A stretch of DNA of 64,000 nt from Miltoncostaea sp963823515 (GCA_963823515.1 CAWGMB010000004.1:280649-344648), one strand, 5' to 3'. Positions 28,847 through 40,308 are shown, counted from the stretch's first letter. The notes: generated from the letters alone by a model not told the origin. Translations and numbers: made by a program.

Positions 28847-29206
28847 CTAGGAGAAGTAGGTGTCCTCCGACGCCCAGGGGGGCGAGCATGTGCAGAGAAG
28901 GCGCACCGGGCCGTCGGCCGAGGCGGTGATCTGGTGCCAGGCGCCCGGCGGGATGAGGACGGCGTCTCCGGCCGTGACGGTCGTGGTCTCGCCGTCGAGC
29001 TCCATCGTCCCGGTGCCCTCGACGAGGTAGTAGATCTCCTCGCTCACCCGGTGGTGGTGGCGGACGGTCGCCTCGCCCGCCCCGATCGTCGCCTCGGCCA
29101 GGCTGTGATGGGCGACCGGGGCGTTCGAGAGGTCGAGCAGCGACCGGATCGTGCTGCCGTCGTCGGTGGTGAAGGGGACGGCGGCGTCGCGGGAGCGGAT
29201 CTCCAT
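28847..29206 (-). CDS. Single-domain cupin protein
   Basis: 119 residues, intact. A cupin beta-barrel with motif 1 ATVRHHHRVSEEIYYLVEGT (His-His-His and Glu metal ligands) and motif 2 VTAGDAVLIPPGAWHQITA (His ligand). Such proteins are metal enzymes or sugar/effector binders, and the substrate cannot be told. Divergent from the flavin-type gene at 29236, with 29 bases between the starts, so they may share a regulatory region. Confidence 0.85.
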   Translation of the reverse strand: MEIRSRDAAVPFTTDDGSTIRSLLDLSNAPVAHHSLAEATIGAGEATVRHHHRVSEEIYYLVEGTGTMELDGETTTVTAGDAVLIPPGAWHQITASADGPVRLLCTCSPPWASEDTYFS

Positions 29207-29235
29207 GGCGGGCAGCCTACGGCTATCCTCGCCGG

Positions 29236-29789
29236 ATGGGGAAGGTGCTCCATGAGATCGACGACGCCCTCGCGGGCTTCCTGCGCGCGCAGCGGCTCTT
29301 CTTCGTCGCGAGCGCCCCGACCTCGGTGGACGGCATGGTCAACGTCTCGCCCAAGGGGCTCGACGGATCGTTCGAGGTCCTCGGCCCGCACGAGGTGGCC
29401 TACCTCGACCTCACCGGGAGCGCGGCCGAGACCGTCGCGCACCTGCGCGACAACGGGCGCATCTGCCTGATGTTCTGCGCCTTCGACGGACCGCCGCGGA
29501 TCGTGCGCCTCCACGGGCGGGGCGAGGCGGTGACGCTCGACGACCCGCGCTTCCCCGCCCTCGCGGCGAGCTTCGCCGACATCCCGGGGCGCGGTCGGTC
29601 GTGCGCGTGGACGTCACCCGGATCTCCGACTCGTGCGGCTTCGCGGTGCCGCGGATGGAGTTCGCGAGCGAGCGCGACCAGCTCGTGCGCTGGGCGACCA
29701 ACCGCGGGCCGGAGGGCCTCAGCGCCTACCGCGCCGCGAAGAACGCCCGCAGCATCGACGGCCTCCCCGCCCTCGACGCGCCCGGCTAG
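29236..29789 (+). CDS. Pyridoxamine-phosphate-oxidase-fold protein, frameshifted
   Basis: A split-barrel flavin-binding-type protein, about 185 residues. MGKVLHEIDDALAGFLRAQR leads to LFFVASAP, MVNVSPKGLDGSFEVLGPHE, RICLMFCAFDGPPRIVRLHG and, after one missing G near 29590, VVRVDVTRISDSCGFAVPRM. The pattern is that of PNPOx-like proteins annotated as pyridoxamine 5'-phosphate oxidase family, many of which use FMN or F420 on unknown substrates. It ends in TAG at 29787-29789, overlapping the stop of the facing thioesterase gene. This is one of few places in this half where the indel is a deletion. Confidence 0.8.
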
Positions 29790-30214
29790 CTCTGGCCCCC
29801 CACCGGCTGCCGTATGACGCACATGCCCTCGCCCTCGGCCGCCAGGACCTCCCCGGGCAGGTGGATCGACACCACGGCGCGGAACCCGCGCTCGCTGCGC
29901 TGCACCAGGCGCCCCCGCAGCGACAGCTCCTCGCCCACCGGGATCGGCCGCCGCAGCCAGTAGCGGACCTTGGCGGTCATGCCCCACAGGTCGTGGGGGG
30001 CGCCCGCGTAGACGAGCATCTCGTCCACGAGCATCCCGATCATCCCGCCGTGGACCCGGCCGGGGTAGCCGATGTGGGTCGCCCGCGGGGTATACCGCGC
30101 CACCGCGTCGGTGCCGTCGCGGTGGATGCGCAGCCCGAGCCCGTCGGGGTTCGCCGGCCCGCAGACGAGGCAGTCCGGGAACTCGGCCGGATTGAGGAGC
30201 GGGAGGTCGTCCAT
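29786..30214 (-). CDS. Hotdog-fold thioesterase, PaaI type
   Basis: 142 residues from ATG 30214. DCLVCGPANPDGLGLRIHRD is followed by the hotdog core GYPGRVHGGMIGMLVDEMLV, with the catalytic Asp/Glu helix, then KVRYWLRRPIPVGEELSLRG. The family hydrolyses acyl-CoA thioesters; the substrate is unknown. Convergent with the PNPOx-like gene: the two stop codons share the bases CTAG. The ATG is chosen over longer upstream options because those would run into secG's promoter region. Confidence 0.85.
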   Translation of the reverse strand: MDDLPLLNPAEFPDCLVCGPANPDGLGLRIHRDGTDAVARYTPRATHIGYPGRVHGGMIGMLVDEMLVYAGAPHDLWGMTAKVRYWLRRPIPVGEELSLRGRLVQRSERGFRAVVSIHLPGEVLAAEGEGMCVIRQPVGGQS

Positions 30215-30242
30215 CGCTGGGCGAGATGCTACCGTCCGGCCC

Positions 30243-30473
30243 GTGACCGCCTTCCTCGTCGTGCTCCATTCGCTCAACGCCGTCCTGCTGATCTTCCTCG
30301 TGCTGCTCCACAGCGGCAAGGACGCGGGCCTGTCGGGCGCCTTCGGCGTCGGCGGCTCGTCGAGCTCCTACGGCGGGTCGACGGCGATCGTGGAGAAGAA
30401 CCTCGACCGCATCACGGTCGTGTCCGCGGTGGTCTTCTTCGTCACGACCTTCTTCCTGGCGAAGAGCCTGTAG
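30243..30473 (+). CDS. secG: Protein-export membrane protein SecG
   Basis: 76 residues from GTG 30243. Two transmembrane helices (FLVVLHSLNAVLLIFLVLLH and VVSAVVFFVTTFFLAKSL) flank the conserved cytoplasmic loop GKDAGLSGAFG with a Gly/Ser-rich stretch. This is the accessory subunit of the SecYEG translocon. Divergent from the thioesterase gene with a 28-base gap. Confidence 0.93.
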   Translation: MTAFLVVLHSLNAVLLIFLVLLHSGKDAGLSGAFGVGGSSSSYGGSTAIVEKNLDRITVVSAVVFFVTTFFLAKSL

Positions 30474-30584
30474 CGAGCGCCCGCGCGGCCGTGCGGGCCC
30501 GTCCGGCTTGCGTTCCCTGTGAAAACGCGGGTATACAGCGTGCCGCCCGGAGGTCCACCGGGAATCCCGACGAGGCGGTGGGGC

Positions 30585-32259
30585 GTGGTGTCACGGCGTG
30601 CGGTGGCGGTGTCGGTCGCGACTCGCCGCGCTCGCGCTCGCCGGCTGCGGATCCGGCGAGGACGACGCACCCGCCGGCGGGGGCACCCTGATCGACGCCG
30701 AGGACCAGGCGCCGCCGATCCTGAACGTGCTGCTGCCCGAGGGCGTCACCGTGGCCGCGCAGCGCGTGGTCTCGAACGTCCAGCAGAACCTGCTCACCTC
30801 CGACGACGAGGGGCGCTTCACGCCGCAGCTCGCGACCCAGGTGCCCGCGGGCGACGACCTGCGCGAGGGCCCGCTGCGCGTGACCTTCCGGCTCGACCCC
30901 GACGCGCGCTGGTCGGACGGCGAGCCGGTGACCACCGAGGACGTCGTCTTCACGTGGCGCACGATGATGGACGACGACAACCAGGTGGCCAGCCGCAGCG
31001 GCTGGGACGGATCCGCGCGATCACGCCCGGCCGCGACGCCTCGGGCGGGGCCTGCCCCGAGGCCACCTGCCTCACCGTGGCGTTCGACGGCGACTACGCG
31101 CCCTGGCGCGACGTGTTCAGCGTCTCGGGGGGCAACTACATCCTCCCCGAGCACGTCCTGGCCGGCGCCGACTTCGACACGGTCTGGAACACGGGCGGGA
31201 TCATCGGATCGGGCCCCTACACGCTCGAGAGCTTCGACCCCGGCGTGCGCGCCGTGCTCGCGCGCGATCCGGACTACTGGGGCCCCGCCCCCGCGGGCGG
31301 CGCGCCGCCCATCGACCGCATCGTCGTCGACTTCCTGGCCTCGCCGGCCGCGGCCCTCGCCGCCGTCCGCCAGGGCGAGGCGCAGATGGCGAGCCCGCCG
31401 CCCGATCCCGACCTGATCCGCACCGCCCGCGAGATCGAGGGCGCCCGCGTGCAGTCGGTGCCCTCCCTCTTCTTCGAGCACGTCATCCTCAACACGGCCC
31501 GCGCCCCGCTCGACGACGCCCGCGGTGCGGCGCGCCCTCGCCCACGCGATCGACCGCCAGGCAGATCGTTGACGTCCTCCTCGACGGCGGGGTGCCCGTG
31601 CTGCAGAGCGTCGTGCGCCCCGAGCAGCTCGGCTTCCCGCCGGCCTTCGAGGAGTACGACCACGACGCCGCCGAGGCGGCCGCGATCCTCGAGGCGGCGG
31701 GCTGGAGGCGCGGCGGCGACGGCGTCTTCGCCAAGGACGGCCGCCCGCTGCGCGATCCCGCTCGCCTTCGACAGCGGCAACCGGCTGCGGCTCACCACCG
31801 CGCGGCTGATGGCCGAACAGGCGCGCGCCGCGGGCATCGTGCTCCAGCCGCGGGCGCTGTCGCCCGAGCGGATCTTCGGCAGCGACCTCGTGCAGGGCGA
31901 CTTCTCGGCGCTGATGGCGGCCTTCGGCGGCGGCGTTGACCCGAGCGTCACCGGGCTGCTCGCCTCCGACCAGATCCCGACGGAGGAGAACGGCTTCTCC
32001 GGCCAGAACGTGTACCGGTGGAGCGACCCCGAGGCCGACAGCCTGATGCGTCGCTCGGACCGGCAGGTTGACGACGCGGAGCGGATCGCCGACGCTCGGC
32101 CGCGTCCAGGAGATCGTGGCCGAGCAGGTGCCGCTGATCCCGCTCTACCAGCAGCCGAACACCGTCGTGTACACCGAGGCGCTGACGGGCGTCCGCCAGA
32201 ACCCCACCCAGGCGGAGGTGTTCTGGAACAGTGGCGAGTGGTCGCTCGGGGGCGGCTAG
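30585..32259 (+). CDS. Family 5 ABC substrate-binding lipoprotein, frameshifted
   Basis: Extracellular solute-binding protein for peptides or similar ligands (SBP_bac_5). GTG at 30585 or 30588 starts a signal ending LALAGC, a lipobox. Family stretches are ILNVLLPEGVTVAAQRVVSN, LRVTFRLDPDARWSDGEPVT, TEDVVFTWRTMMDD, IIGSGPYTLESFDPG, RVRRALAHAIDRQQIVDVLL, ALMAAFGGGVDPSVTGLLAS and VAEQVPLIPLYQQPN. Indels near 30635, 31012, 31525, 31563, 31755 and 32090 break the frame. It is followed 20 bases later by the permease gene of the same transporter. Confidence 0.88.
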
Positions 32260-32278
32260 AGCCGGGCCGGGGGGGGCC

Positions 32279-32558
32279 GTGCGCGCGGTGAGCGCGTACA
32301 TCGGGCGGCGGCTGGCGATCGCGATCCCGCTGCTGTGGATCGTCAGCGTGGTCTCGTACCTGCTGCTCTACCGCGCCGCCGATCCGGTGGCGCGGCTGCG
32401 CCGGATTCCGGGCGTGCGCCCCGAGGATGTCGCGCGGCTGGTCGAGCAGCAGGGCCTCGACGCCCCCTGGTACGAGGGCTACTGGAGCTGGTTGTCGGGC
32501 TTCGTGCGCGGCGACTGGGGACTCAGCGCCTCCAACCCGGGCGTCGGCGCGCGTGAAG
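32279..32558 (+). CDS. DppB-type ABC permease, cut off at the junction
   Basis: GTG 32279 gives VRAVSAYIGRRLAIAIPLLW, a first transmembrane helix typical of peptide/nickel-type permeases. RADPVARLRR-like and EDVARLVEQQGLDAPWYEGY stretches follow, then WLSGFVRGDWGLSASNPG. This is only the first 93 residues of a protein of about 320. The similarity stops at codon GCG CGT near 32,556; what follows is AT-richer and belongs to the next segment. The truncation is therefore a property of the assembly, not of the gene. Confidence 0.85.
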
Positions 32559-32570
32559 CTGTCTTTTTTT
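32550..32570. other. Junction of two unrelated sequences
   Basis: Left of about 32,558 the DNA is very GC-rich and codes for an unfinished permease; right of it a T-run and moderate-GC, Gram-negative-type sequence begin. No repeat, insertion-sequence end or attachment site is visible at the join, which argues against a natural integration event. Confidence 0.8.
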
Positions 32571-32584
32571 GCGGAGATGCGGTC

Positions 32585-32950
32585 TCACAAAAGCCCCCTG
32601 TCCCTCAGCTCGTTCATCGACCGTTGTCCGATGTCGGTGACGTGACTCAGGGCGCGCGTCAGGTGGTAGCCGGCTTCCTGTGACACGCCCGAATCGAGCA
32701 TGACGAGCGCCAGATCGATATTTTTCTCGACATCCCGCCACGTCGAGTCAGCAGTAACTTTAACGGCCAGATGGACGTCACTGAGCATCAGTCCGATAAA
32801 CACATGCGCAATTCGTTCAGCACTCTTGCGGTTCTTCTCCGGCAGACCGGAGAGCACCCCCAGCGCCTGGGTAACCCAGATAATACCGGACTTGATCTTT
32901 TCGCTCTGCGAAAAAGCCAATATGGCTTCTTTGGTATTCATCGTCACCAT
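32585..32950 (-). CDS. Hypothetical protein, predicted helical
   Basis: 121 residues, intact, starting MVTMNTKEAILAFSQSEKIK. The sequence is amphipathic helix throughout (KSGIIWVTQALGVLSGLPEK, RIAHVFIGLMLSDVHLAVKV, RDVEKNIDLALVMLDSG, QEAGYHLTRALSHVTDIGQR) and resembles a four-helix bundle. No catalytic motif and no signal peptide. I do not recognise a family. The stop lies only about 25 bases inside the second segment, so its operon context downstream is lost. Confidence 0.6.
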   Translation of the reverse strand: MVTMNTKEAILAFSQSEKIKSGIIWVTQALGVLSGLPEKNRKSAERIAHVFIGLMLSDVHLAVKVTADSTWRDVEKNIDLALVMLDSGVSQEAGYHLTRALSHVTDIGQRSMNELRDRGLL

Positions 32951-33003
32951 CGGTGTTTGAAAAACGGCGGCCGGTCATATAGCCAACAAACCGCGGGGAT
33001 AAC

Positions 33004-33110
33004 CATAGGCTTAGATATAAAGGTTTTGGACTGCGTTATCGGTCGTCGGCATATTACAATACAGCCGTCTCCCTCTGGACTTGCCCAAACTTTTATCTTA
33101 AAGCCTATAG
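33004..33110. repeat. Long imperfect palindrome, type A copy 1
   Basis: ATAGGCTTAGATATAAAGG at the left pairs imperfectly with CTTTTATCTTAAAGCCTAT at the right. The inner part carries GGACTGCGTTATCGGTCGTC, a small core hairpin, and a right flank ending ACTTGCCC. Type A copy 2 is at 54899-55000. No ORF. It fills part of the gap between the hypothetical gene and the lipoprotein gene. Confidence 0.7.
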
Positions 33111-33241
33111 CGGGGAAGCTGTCGCTTGTTGACTGTCTTAGCGGTTTTAGCGGTCAAGTTCAAGGTTTTTCATGTCGACGGTCGTCTCTGATGAGTGTCA
33201 GAGGAGCCGCAGCAGCGGGCCCTGAAGTTTTGAGGGCTGTC

Positions 33242-33270
33242 TTGACATGCCCGGGAGGATATTTTATGTT
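33242..33270 (+). promoter_or_regulatory. Sigma70-like promoter for the lipoprotein gene
   Basis: TTGACA at 33242-33247, a 17-base spacer, then TATGTT at 33265-33270. It lies 160 bases before the lipoprotein ATG. A hairpin, GCCGGCGA at 33365-33372 with TCGCCGGC at 33382-33389, lies in the predicted leader. Confidence 0.45.
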
Positions 33271-33430
33271 TGCTACCGTTGTTGTTTCCGGCTTGCCCGT
33301 GTCGACTCTGGCGCCGGAAGTCGTTCTCGCGCATCGCGGCAGTAAAGCGGTGTCGACTTGAAGAGCCGGCGACCGGAAGGCTCGCCGGCGTGTCGAGATC
33401 GATTCGAAAACCGGAGGGTAAGCGAAACGG

Positions 33431-34156
33431 ATGCGTTTCTGTAAGAGCACAGCCACTCGTCATCGTTTTCTGAGATTGTTTCTGTCGGGGTTGACGGCAG
33501 CCCTGCTGCTGTCCTGTTCGTCGGACGAACGGTCACCCGATCATTCCCAGAGCCAGACGGAAGGCATCACTTTTTTCGACGTCGGCGCCGAAACCGTCTT
33601 CTCGGATGCCCTGCGGGACCGGTTGCGGAAGAATCTGGGCCCCGATGCGATTGCATACCGCAGCACCATTGACCTGGAGTTCACCGCCGAAGGTTTTCTA
33701 CAGCGTCACTTCCCCATTCTTCATGAGCTGAACCAGCGATTGAACACGCCGCCGGGCGAACGGGTTGAGCACGATACCGTCAAACTTATGTACCGCTATG
33801 CCGTCAAAGAAAACCTGCCCTTCAGTTATGTCGAACTGGTCTTTTCAAACCTCACCGGAAAACCGCTCTTTATCCAGGTCCGTTCCCGTGACCTTTCCGA
33901 CATTATCCGAACTCTGGAAGAGAAATACGCCAGCCCGCAGGCGATTGATCAACCCGCGGACGAAGGCCGGTTTTTCTTTTGGAGTGATCATCAGGATGTG
34001 CTCCTGGTCTCCATCATTCCGACCTGGCGCGGCGACAAGGAATACCAGTTGGTCATCTATTATGTCGACAATCTTGAAAAACTGGTCGCAGTAGAAGAAA
34101 AGGAACGCCGTCAAAAAGAAGAAGAGAGACGCCGCGCCGGAGAAAAAATATTTTAA
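33431..34156 (+). CDS. Putative lipoprotein, unknown function
   Basis: 241 residues, intact. FLRLFLSGLTAALLLS followed by Cys is a lipoprotein signal. The mature domain (EGITFFDVGAETVFSDALRD, YRSTIDLEFTAEGFLQRHFP, LKLMYRYAVKENLPFSYVEL-like stretch, YQLVIYYVDNLEKLVAVEEK) has alternating strands and helices and ends in a charged, probably coiled tail rich in Lys, Glu and Arg. No family recognised. It is a single-gene unit with its own promoter and a strong terminator overlapping the stop codon. Confidence 0.7.
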   Translation: MRFCKSTATRHRFLRLFLSGLTAALLLSCSSDERSPDHSQSQTEGITFFDVGAETVFSDALRDRLRKNLGPDAIAYRSTIDLEFTAEGFLQRHFPILHELNQRLNTPPGERVEHDTVKLMYRYAVKENLPFSYVELVFSNLTGKPLFIQVRSRDLSDIIRTLEEKYASPQAIDQPADEGRFFFWSDHQDVLLVSIIPTWRGDKEYQLVIYYVDNLEKLVAVEEKERRQKEEERRRAGEKIF

Positions 34157-34207
34157 CTCAAATTCGCCGAATTCCCCCTGGCGGGACGAATTCGGCGAAT
34201 TTGAGTT
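34155..34207. terminator. Perfect 20-bp inverted repeat
   Basis: AACTCAAATTCGCCGAATTC at 34155-34174 pairs without mismatch with 34188-34207, leaving a 13-base loop. The left arm begins inside the TAA of the lipoprotein gene. It can end transcription from both the lipoprotein gene and the facing ppdK gene. Confidence 0.7.
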
Positions 34208-34285
34208 AAGGGTAGGAACGGCACTTCTTCCGCCGGCTGAAGCGCAGGGCCTCAGAAGTAATGACGAAAAATTCTTCCGCCGATA

Positions 34286-37021
<2,736 letters not shown>

Positions 37022-37162
37022 GATCAGCTTCGCCTCCCGATTAAAAACGATTCCAACTCATTGAAAATTCGACCGAACAGGTTAAACTGGCACATGATTT
37101 CAATTAATGTGGAATGAAAATCATTGTCAAGAACTAGTTCGTGCCCATCCATAAATAGTGTC

Positions 37163-37296
37163 CATCCATAAATGGCCCTTTTTCCGCTGGACTGCGTTCT
37201 CCGCGGGTTTCCGGCTGCGGCGTACATAAAGTACGCCTCGCCGCAAACCCTTGTGTGGCCTTGCCCAGCGGAAAAAATTCTCATTTATGAATAGGA
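37163..37296. repeat. Long imperfect palindrome, type B copy 1
   Basis: CATAAATGGCCCTTTTTCC with GCTGG at the left answers to CCAGCGGAAAAAATTCTC with ATTTATG at the right. The core is a hairpin, GGCGTAC-ATAAA-GTACGCC, flanked on the left by TGGACTGCGTTCTCCG and on the right by GTGGCCTTGCCC. Copy 2 is at 55812-55985. Confidence 0.7.
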
Positions 37297-37334
37297 CACT
37301 CAGAGGTGCCTTTGAAAGATCGCGGATGGGCACT

Positions 37335-37454
37335 AAATAGCATATTTTAGCCCAGTCCGGCGTTCTCGCGAATTTGAAATCCTCGACGTAGCGGGCTACG
37401 TTTCCGGTTTCAAATTCGCTCCGGCCTTGACCTGAACCAAAATCTACTATTTCT
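37335..37454. repeat. Long imperfect palindrome, type C
   Basis: AAATAGCATATTTTAG at the left matches CCAAAATCTACTATTT at the right; the inner arms GCGAATTTGAAAT and TTTCAAATTCGC pair almost perfectly around a core CGTAG-CGGG-CTACG. The right flank CCGGCCTTGACC matches that of types A and B, so this is a diverged member of the same family. Confidence 0.65.
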
Positions 37455-37502
37455 GGATTAACATGATTCTTTTTTTCAAAAATGGCTCCTTTCCGCAATT
37501 CC

Positions 37503-37532
37503 TTGACAAATGCGGATCGCTTCTCATATGAC
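37503..37532 (+). promoter_or_regulatory. Sigma70-like promoter for the thiolase gene
   Basis: TTGACA at 37503-37508, an 18-base spacer, and TATGAC at 37527-37532, 68 bases before the ATG at 37600. Confidence 0.45.
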
Positions 37533-37599
37533 AAACCATCTCTATGACCGTTTCGTTTGATAACGGTTGTGTATCCATTTTGCCGACAAGGAGAGGACG

Positions 37600-38850
37600 A
37601 TGAAAGAGGTTGTGATTGCTGGGGCCTGCCGCACGGCCATCGGCGCGTTCGGGGGGTCGCTGCGCGACAGCCACGCCGCGCGAATCGCTTGTTTGACGAT
37701 GCAGGAAGCCATCAAGCGGGCGGGCGTCGATCCGGCCCAGATCGATGACATCCGCTACGGCTGCTGCATGGAGCCGTCCGATTCCCTGAATGTCACGCGT
37801 GTCGCCGGGCTGCTGGCCGGTATTCCGGATACGGTTCCGGCCGTGACTATCAATCGGGTGTGCATCTCCGGCATGGAGGCGGTCGTCTCCGGCATGGCCA
37901 TGATTCAGGCCGAGATGGCGGATATCGTTTTGGCCGGCGGTGTCGAGCACATGTCGGGTGTTCCCTACGAGGTGCCGGCCGCACGCTGGGGATGCCGATT
38001 GCAGGACCAGGTGTTTGTCGATGCCATGATGCGTGCCCTGCACTGCGGCTCGCACATCCTTCCGCACCCGGAAGACGGGCCGGTGGATGCCGATCAACCG
38101 CCATTGAGTTTTTTCAAGGGTAAGCCTTACATCATGGGACACACGGCCGAGTTTGTCGCCCAGCACCTTGGAATCAGCCGCGAAGAAATGGACGAGGTCG
38201 CTCTGCGGAGTCAGAACAACGCCGAGCGGGCGAATCGTGACGGCTCCTTCGAAGCCGAAATCGTGCCGATGCAGTTGCCGCAGAAAAAGGGTGCAGCGAT
38301 CACCTTCGCGCACGATGAGCATTTCCGGCCGGGTCTGACCATGGCGGACCTGAAAAAACTGCCACCCGCGTTCGTGCCCAAGATCGGCAAGGTGACTGCC
38401 GGCAACTCCAGTGGCATCAACGACGGGTCGGCGGGGCTGGTGATCCTGTCGGCTGAAAAGGCCGGGGATCTCAACCTTCGGCCCCTGGCCAAGATCCGGG
38501 CCGTGGGACGGGGTGCTTGCCACCCGTCGGTCATGGGGCTTTCTCCCGTGGCGGCCGTAAAGGATCTGCTTCGCCGGAGCGGTCTGAAGATCTCGGATTT
38601 CGAACTGGTGGAGGTCAATGAGGCCTTTGCCGCCCAGTACATCGCTTGTGAACGGGAACTCGGCTTGAAGCGCGAGATCACCAACGTCAACGGCTCGGGT
38701 ATCGGTCTGGGCCACCCGGTCGGAGCGACCGGTGCCAGGATCATGGTGACCCTGATACATGCCCTGCAGCAGCGCGGCAAGAGTCTCGGTCTGGCAACCC
38801 TGTGTGGCGGCGGAGGGGTGTCGATGGCCTGTGCCGTCGAAATGCTTTAG
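37600..38850 (+). CDS. Thiolase family acetyl-CoA acyltransferase
   Basis: Condenses or cleaves acyl-CoA (acetoacetyl-CoA thiolase or 3-ketoacyl-CoA thiolase type). 416 residues from ATG 37600, preceded by AAGGAGAGG. The first catalytic Cys is Cys88 in INRVCISGMEAV, the second-half motifs are NGSGIGLGHPVGATGAR (catalytic His) and LATLCGGGGVSMA (second Cys). VNEAFAAQYIACERELG is also typical. Degradative or biosynthetic direction cannot be decided from the sequence; the gene stands alone. Confidence 0.93.
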   Translation: MKEVVIAGACRTAIGAFGGSLRDSHAARIACLTMQEAIKRAGVDPAQIDDIRYGCCMEPSDSLNVTRVAGLLAGIPDTVPAVTINRVCISGMEAVVSGMAMIQAEMADIVLAGGVEHMSGVPYEVPAARWGCRLQDQVFVDAMMRALHCGSHILPHPEDGPVDADQPPLSFFKGKPYIMGHTAEFVAQHLGISREEMDEVALRSQNNAERANRDGSFEAEIVPMQLPQKKGAAITFAHDEHFRPGLTMADLKKLPPAFVPKIGKVTAGNSSGINDGSAGLVILSAEKAGDLNLRPLAKIRAVGRGACHPSVMGLSPVAAVKDLLRRSGLKISDFELVEVNEAFAAQYIACERELGLKREITNVNGSGIGLGHPVGATGARIMVTLIHALQQRGKSLGLATLCGGGGVSMACAVEML

Positions 38851-38866
38851 GCCGCCTGGGGCGGCC

Positions 38867-38998
38867 GGTTGAGTCGGTTGAGCCGGTTTTGCCCGTTGAG
38901 CCCGTAAGACGGTTGGGTCAGTTGGCTCATTGGACCATTTAGTCCGTTCCTGCACTCGATTATGCAACCGGGTTAACCGGCTAAACGGGCCAAACCGA
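38867..38998. repeat. Array of degenerate 9-bp repeats, N1
   Basis: From 38867 the sequence reads in steps of nine: GGTTGAGTC, GGTTGAGCC, GGTTTTGCC, CGTTGAGCC, CGTAAGACG, GTTGGGTCA, GTTGGCTCA, TTGGACCAT, TTAGTCCGT. After 20 bases a second block follows in the opposite orientation (GGTTAACCG, GCTAAACGG, GCCAAACCG). It lies between the thiolase and alanine racemase genes. Related arrays lie at 48723 and 56038. Confidence 0.7.
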
Positions 38999-39141
38999 TA
39001 TGGTGGAAAAAGATGCCGGGGTCGGCAGCGGATTCGAGAATACGGCCACCACCCATGCCGACCCGACTTGCGCCTTCGCGCGTTTCCATCCAGCGGCACC
39101 GACAACTAAGCGCTTGAAACGTTCGACCGGAAATTCGACCT

Positions 39142-40308
39142 ATGGCAGAGACTCCTCTCATCTGGGCTGAAATCGATCTGGACGCCGTTGCCGCCAATGT
39201 CAGCGAGCTGCGGCGGGTCACCCAGCCCGAAGCGCGCCTGCTGGTGGCGGTCAAGGCCAACGCCTACGGACACGGGCTGGTGGAGGTTGCCCGCCAGGCC
39301 TTGGAGAGTGGCGCCGACGCCCTGGGGGTGGCACGGATGCCCGAGGCCCTTGCGTTGCGGGATGCCGGTATCGATGCGCCGGTTCTGATCTTCGGCTACA
39401 CGCCGCCCTCCAATGTCGAAGCCCTCGTCCGACACGATCTCATCCAAACCGTTTATGCGCCTGAAACCGCCAGGGCCTATGCCGAACGGATCGGGAAAAG
39501 CGGCAGGCGCCTCAGAGTCCATTTGAAGATCGACACCGGCATGGGCCGGCTGGGTATCCTGCCGGATTCCCGCCGGTATGTCGAACCGGGGATGGCCGTC
39601 TCGGATCACGCCATTCACGAGGTGCTCGACATTGCCGACCTGAACGAATTGACACTGGAAGGGATTTTTACCCATTTTGCCAGTTCAGACAGTGCCGACA
39701 AGCACTTTGCGGAACAACAATTCGACACGTTCATGGCGTTTCTCGGCCAAGTGAAGCGCTCCGGTCTCGAATTCGAGCTCCGGCACGCCGCCAACAGCGG
39801 CGCCATCATCGACATGCCCCACATGCACTTGGACATGGTCCGGGCCGGCGTGTCCCTTTACGGGCTATACCCTTCCGAGGAGGTCGACAAGAGCAGAATC
39901 GATCTCACGCCCGTCATGACGCTGAAGGCGCGTATCGTCCACCTGAAAAAGGTTCCCACCGGGTTTCCCGTCAGCTACGGCATGACCCACACAACCCAAG
40001 CGCCGACCACCATCGCCACGGTGCCCGTCGGCTACGCCGACGGATTCAACCGGCGGTTATCCAACCGGGGCCATATGCTGGTCCGCGGTCAAAAGGCGCC
40101 GATCGTCGGCCGGGTCTGCATGGATTTGACCATGATCGACGTGGGTCACATTCCCGGTGTCGCCGTGGAGGACGAGGTGGTAATCCTCGGCCGCCAGGCG
40201 AACGAAGCGATCACCGCCGATGAACTCGCCGGCCTACTGGACACCATCAACTACGAAATTACCTCCGCCATAACCGCCCGGGTGCCGCGAGTTTATCTGA
40301 AGAGTTGA
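39142..40308 (+). CDS. alr: Alanine racemase
   Basis: PLP enzyme making D-alanine for peptidoglycan. 388 residues, intact. Lys38 in LLVAVKANAYGHGLVEVA is the PLP Schiff base. Later motifs are VHLKIDTGMGRLGI, MVRAGVSLYGLYPS, and FPVSYGMTHTTQ with the second catalytic Tyr, then VGRVCMDLTMIDV. The N-terminus IWAEIDLDAVAANV is the family norm. Stands between a repeat array and a convergent kinase gene. Confidence 0.95.
   Translation: MAETPLIWAEIDLDAVAANVSELRRVTQPEARLLVAVKANAYGHGLVEVARQALESGADALGVARMPEALALRDAGIDAPVLIFGYTPPSNVEALVRHDLIQTVYAPETARAYAERIGKSGRRLRVHLKIDTGMGRLGILPDSRRYVEPGMAVSDHAIHEVLDIADLNELTLEGIFTHFASSDSADKHFAEQQFDTFMAFLGQVKRSGLEFELRHAANSGAIIDMPHMHLDMVRAGVSLYGLYPSEEVDKSRIDLTPVMTLKARIVHLKKVPTGFPVSYGMTHTTQAPTTIATVPVGYADGFNRRLSNRGHMLVRGQKAPIVGRVCMDLTMIDVGHIPGVAVEDEVVILGRQANEAITADELAGLLDTINYEITSAITARVPRVYLKS

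Noticed and set aside
32550..32570. Integration site of a genomic island
   Set aside because: No tRNA, integrase, direct repeat or element end at the junction, and both sides differ in every genomic property.
33266..33361. 31-codon leader peptide before the lipoprotein gene
   Set aside because: It has a ribosome-like GGAGG, but its ATG is part of the -10 box of a good promoter; transcription would start after it.
38867..38998. CRISPR array
   Set aside because: Repeat units are 9 bases without spacers, and no cas genes are present.
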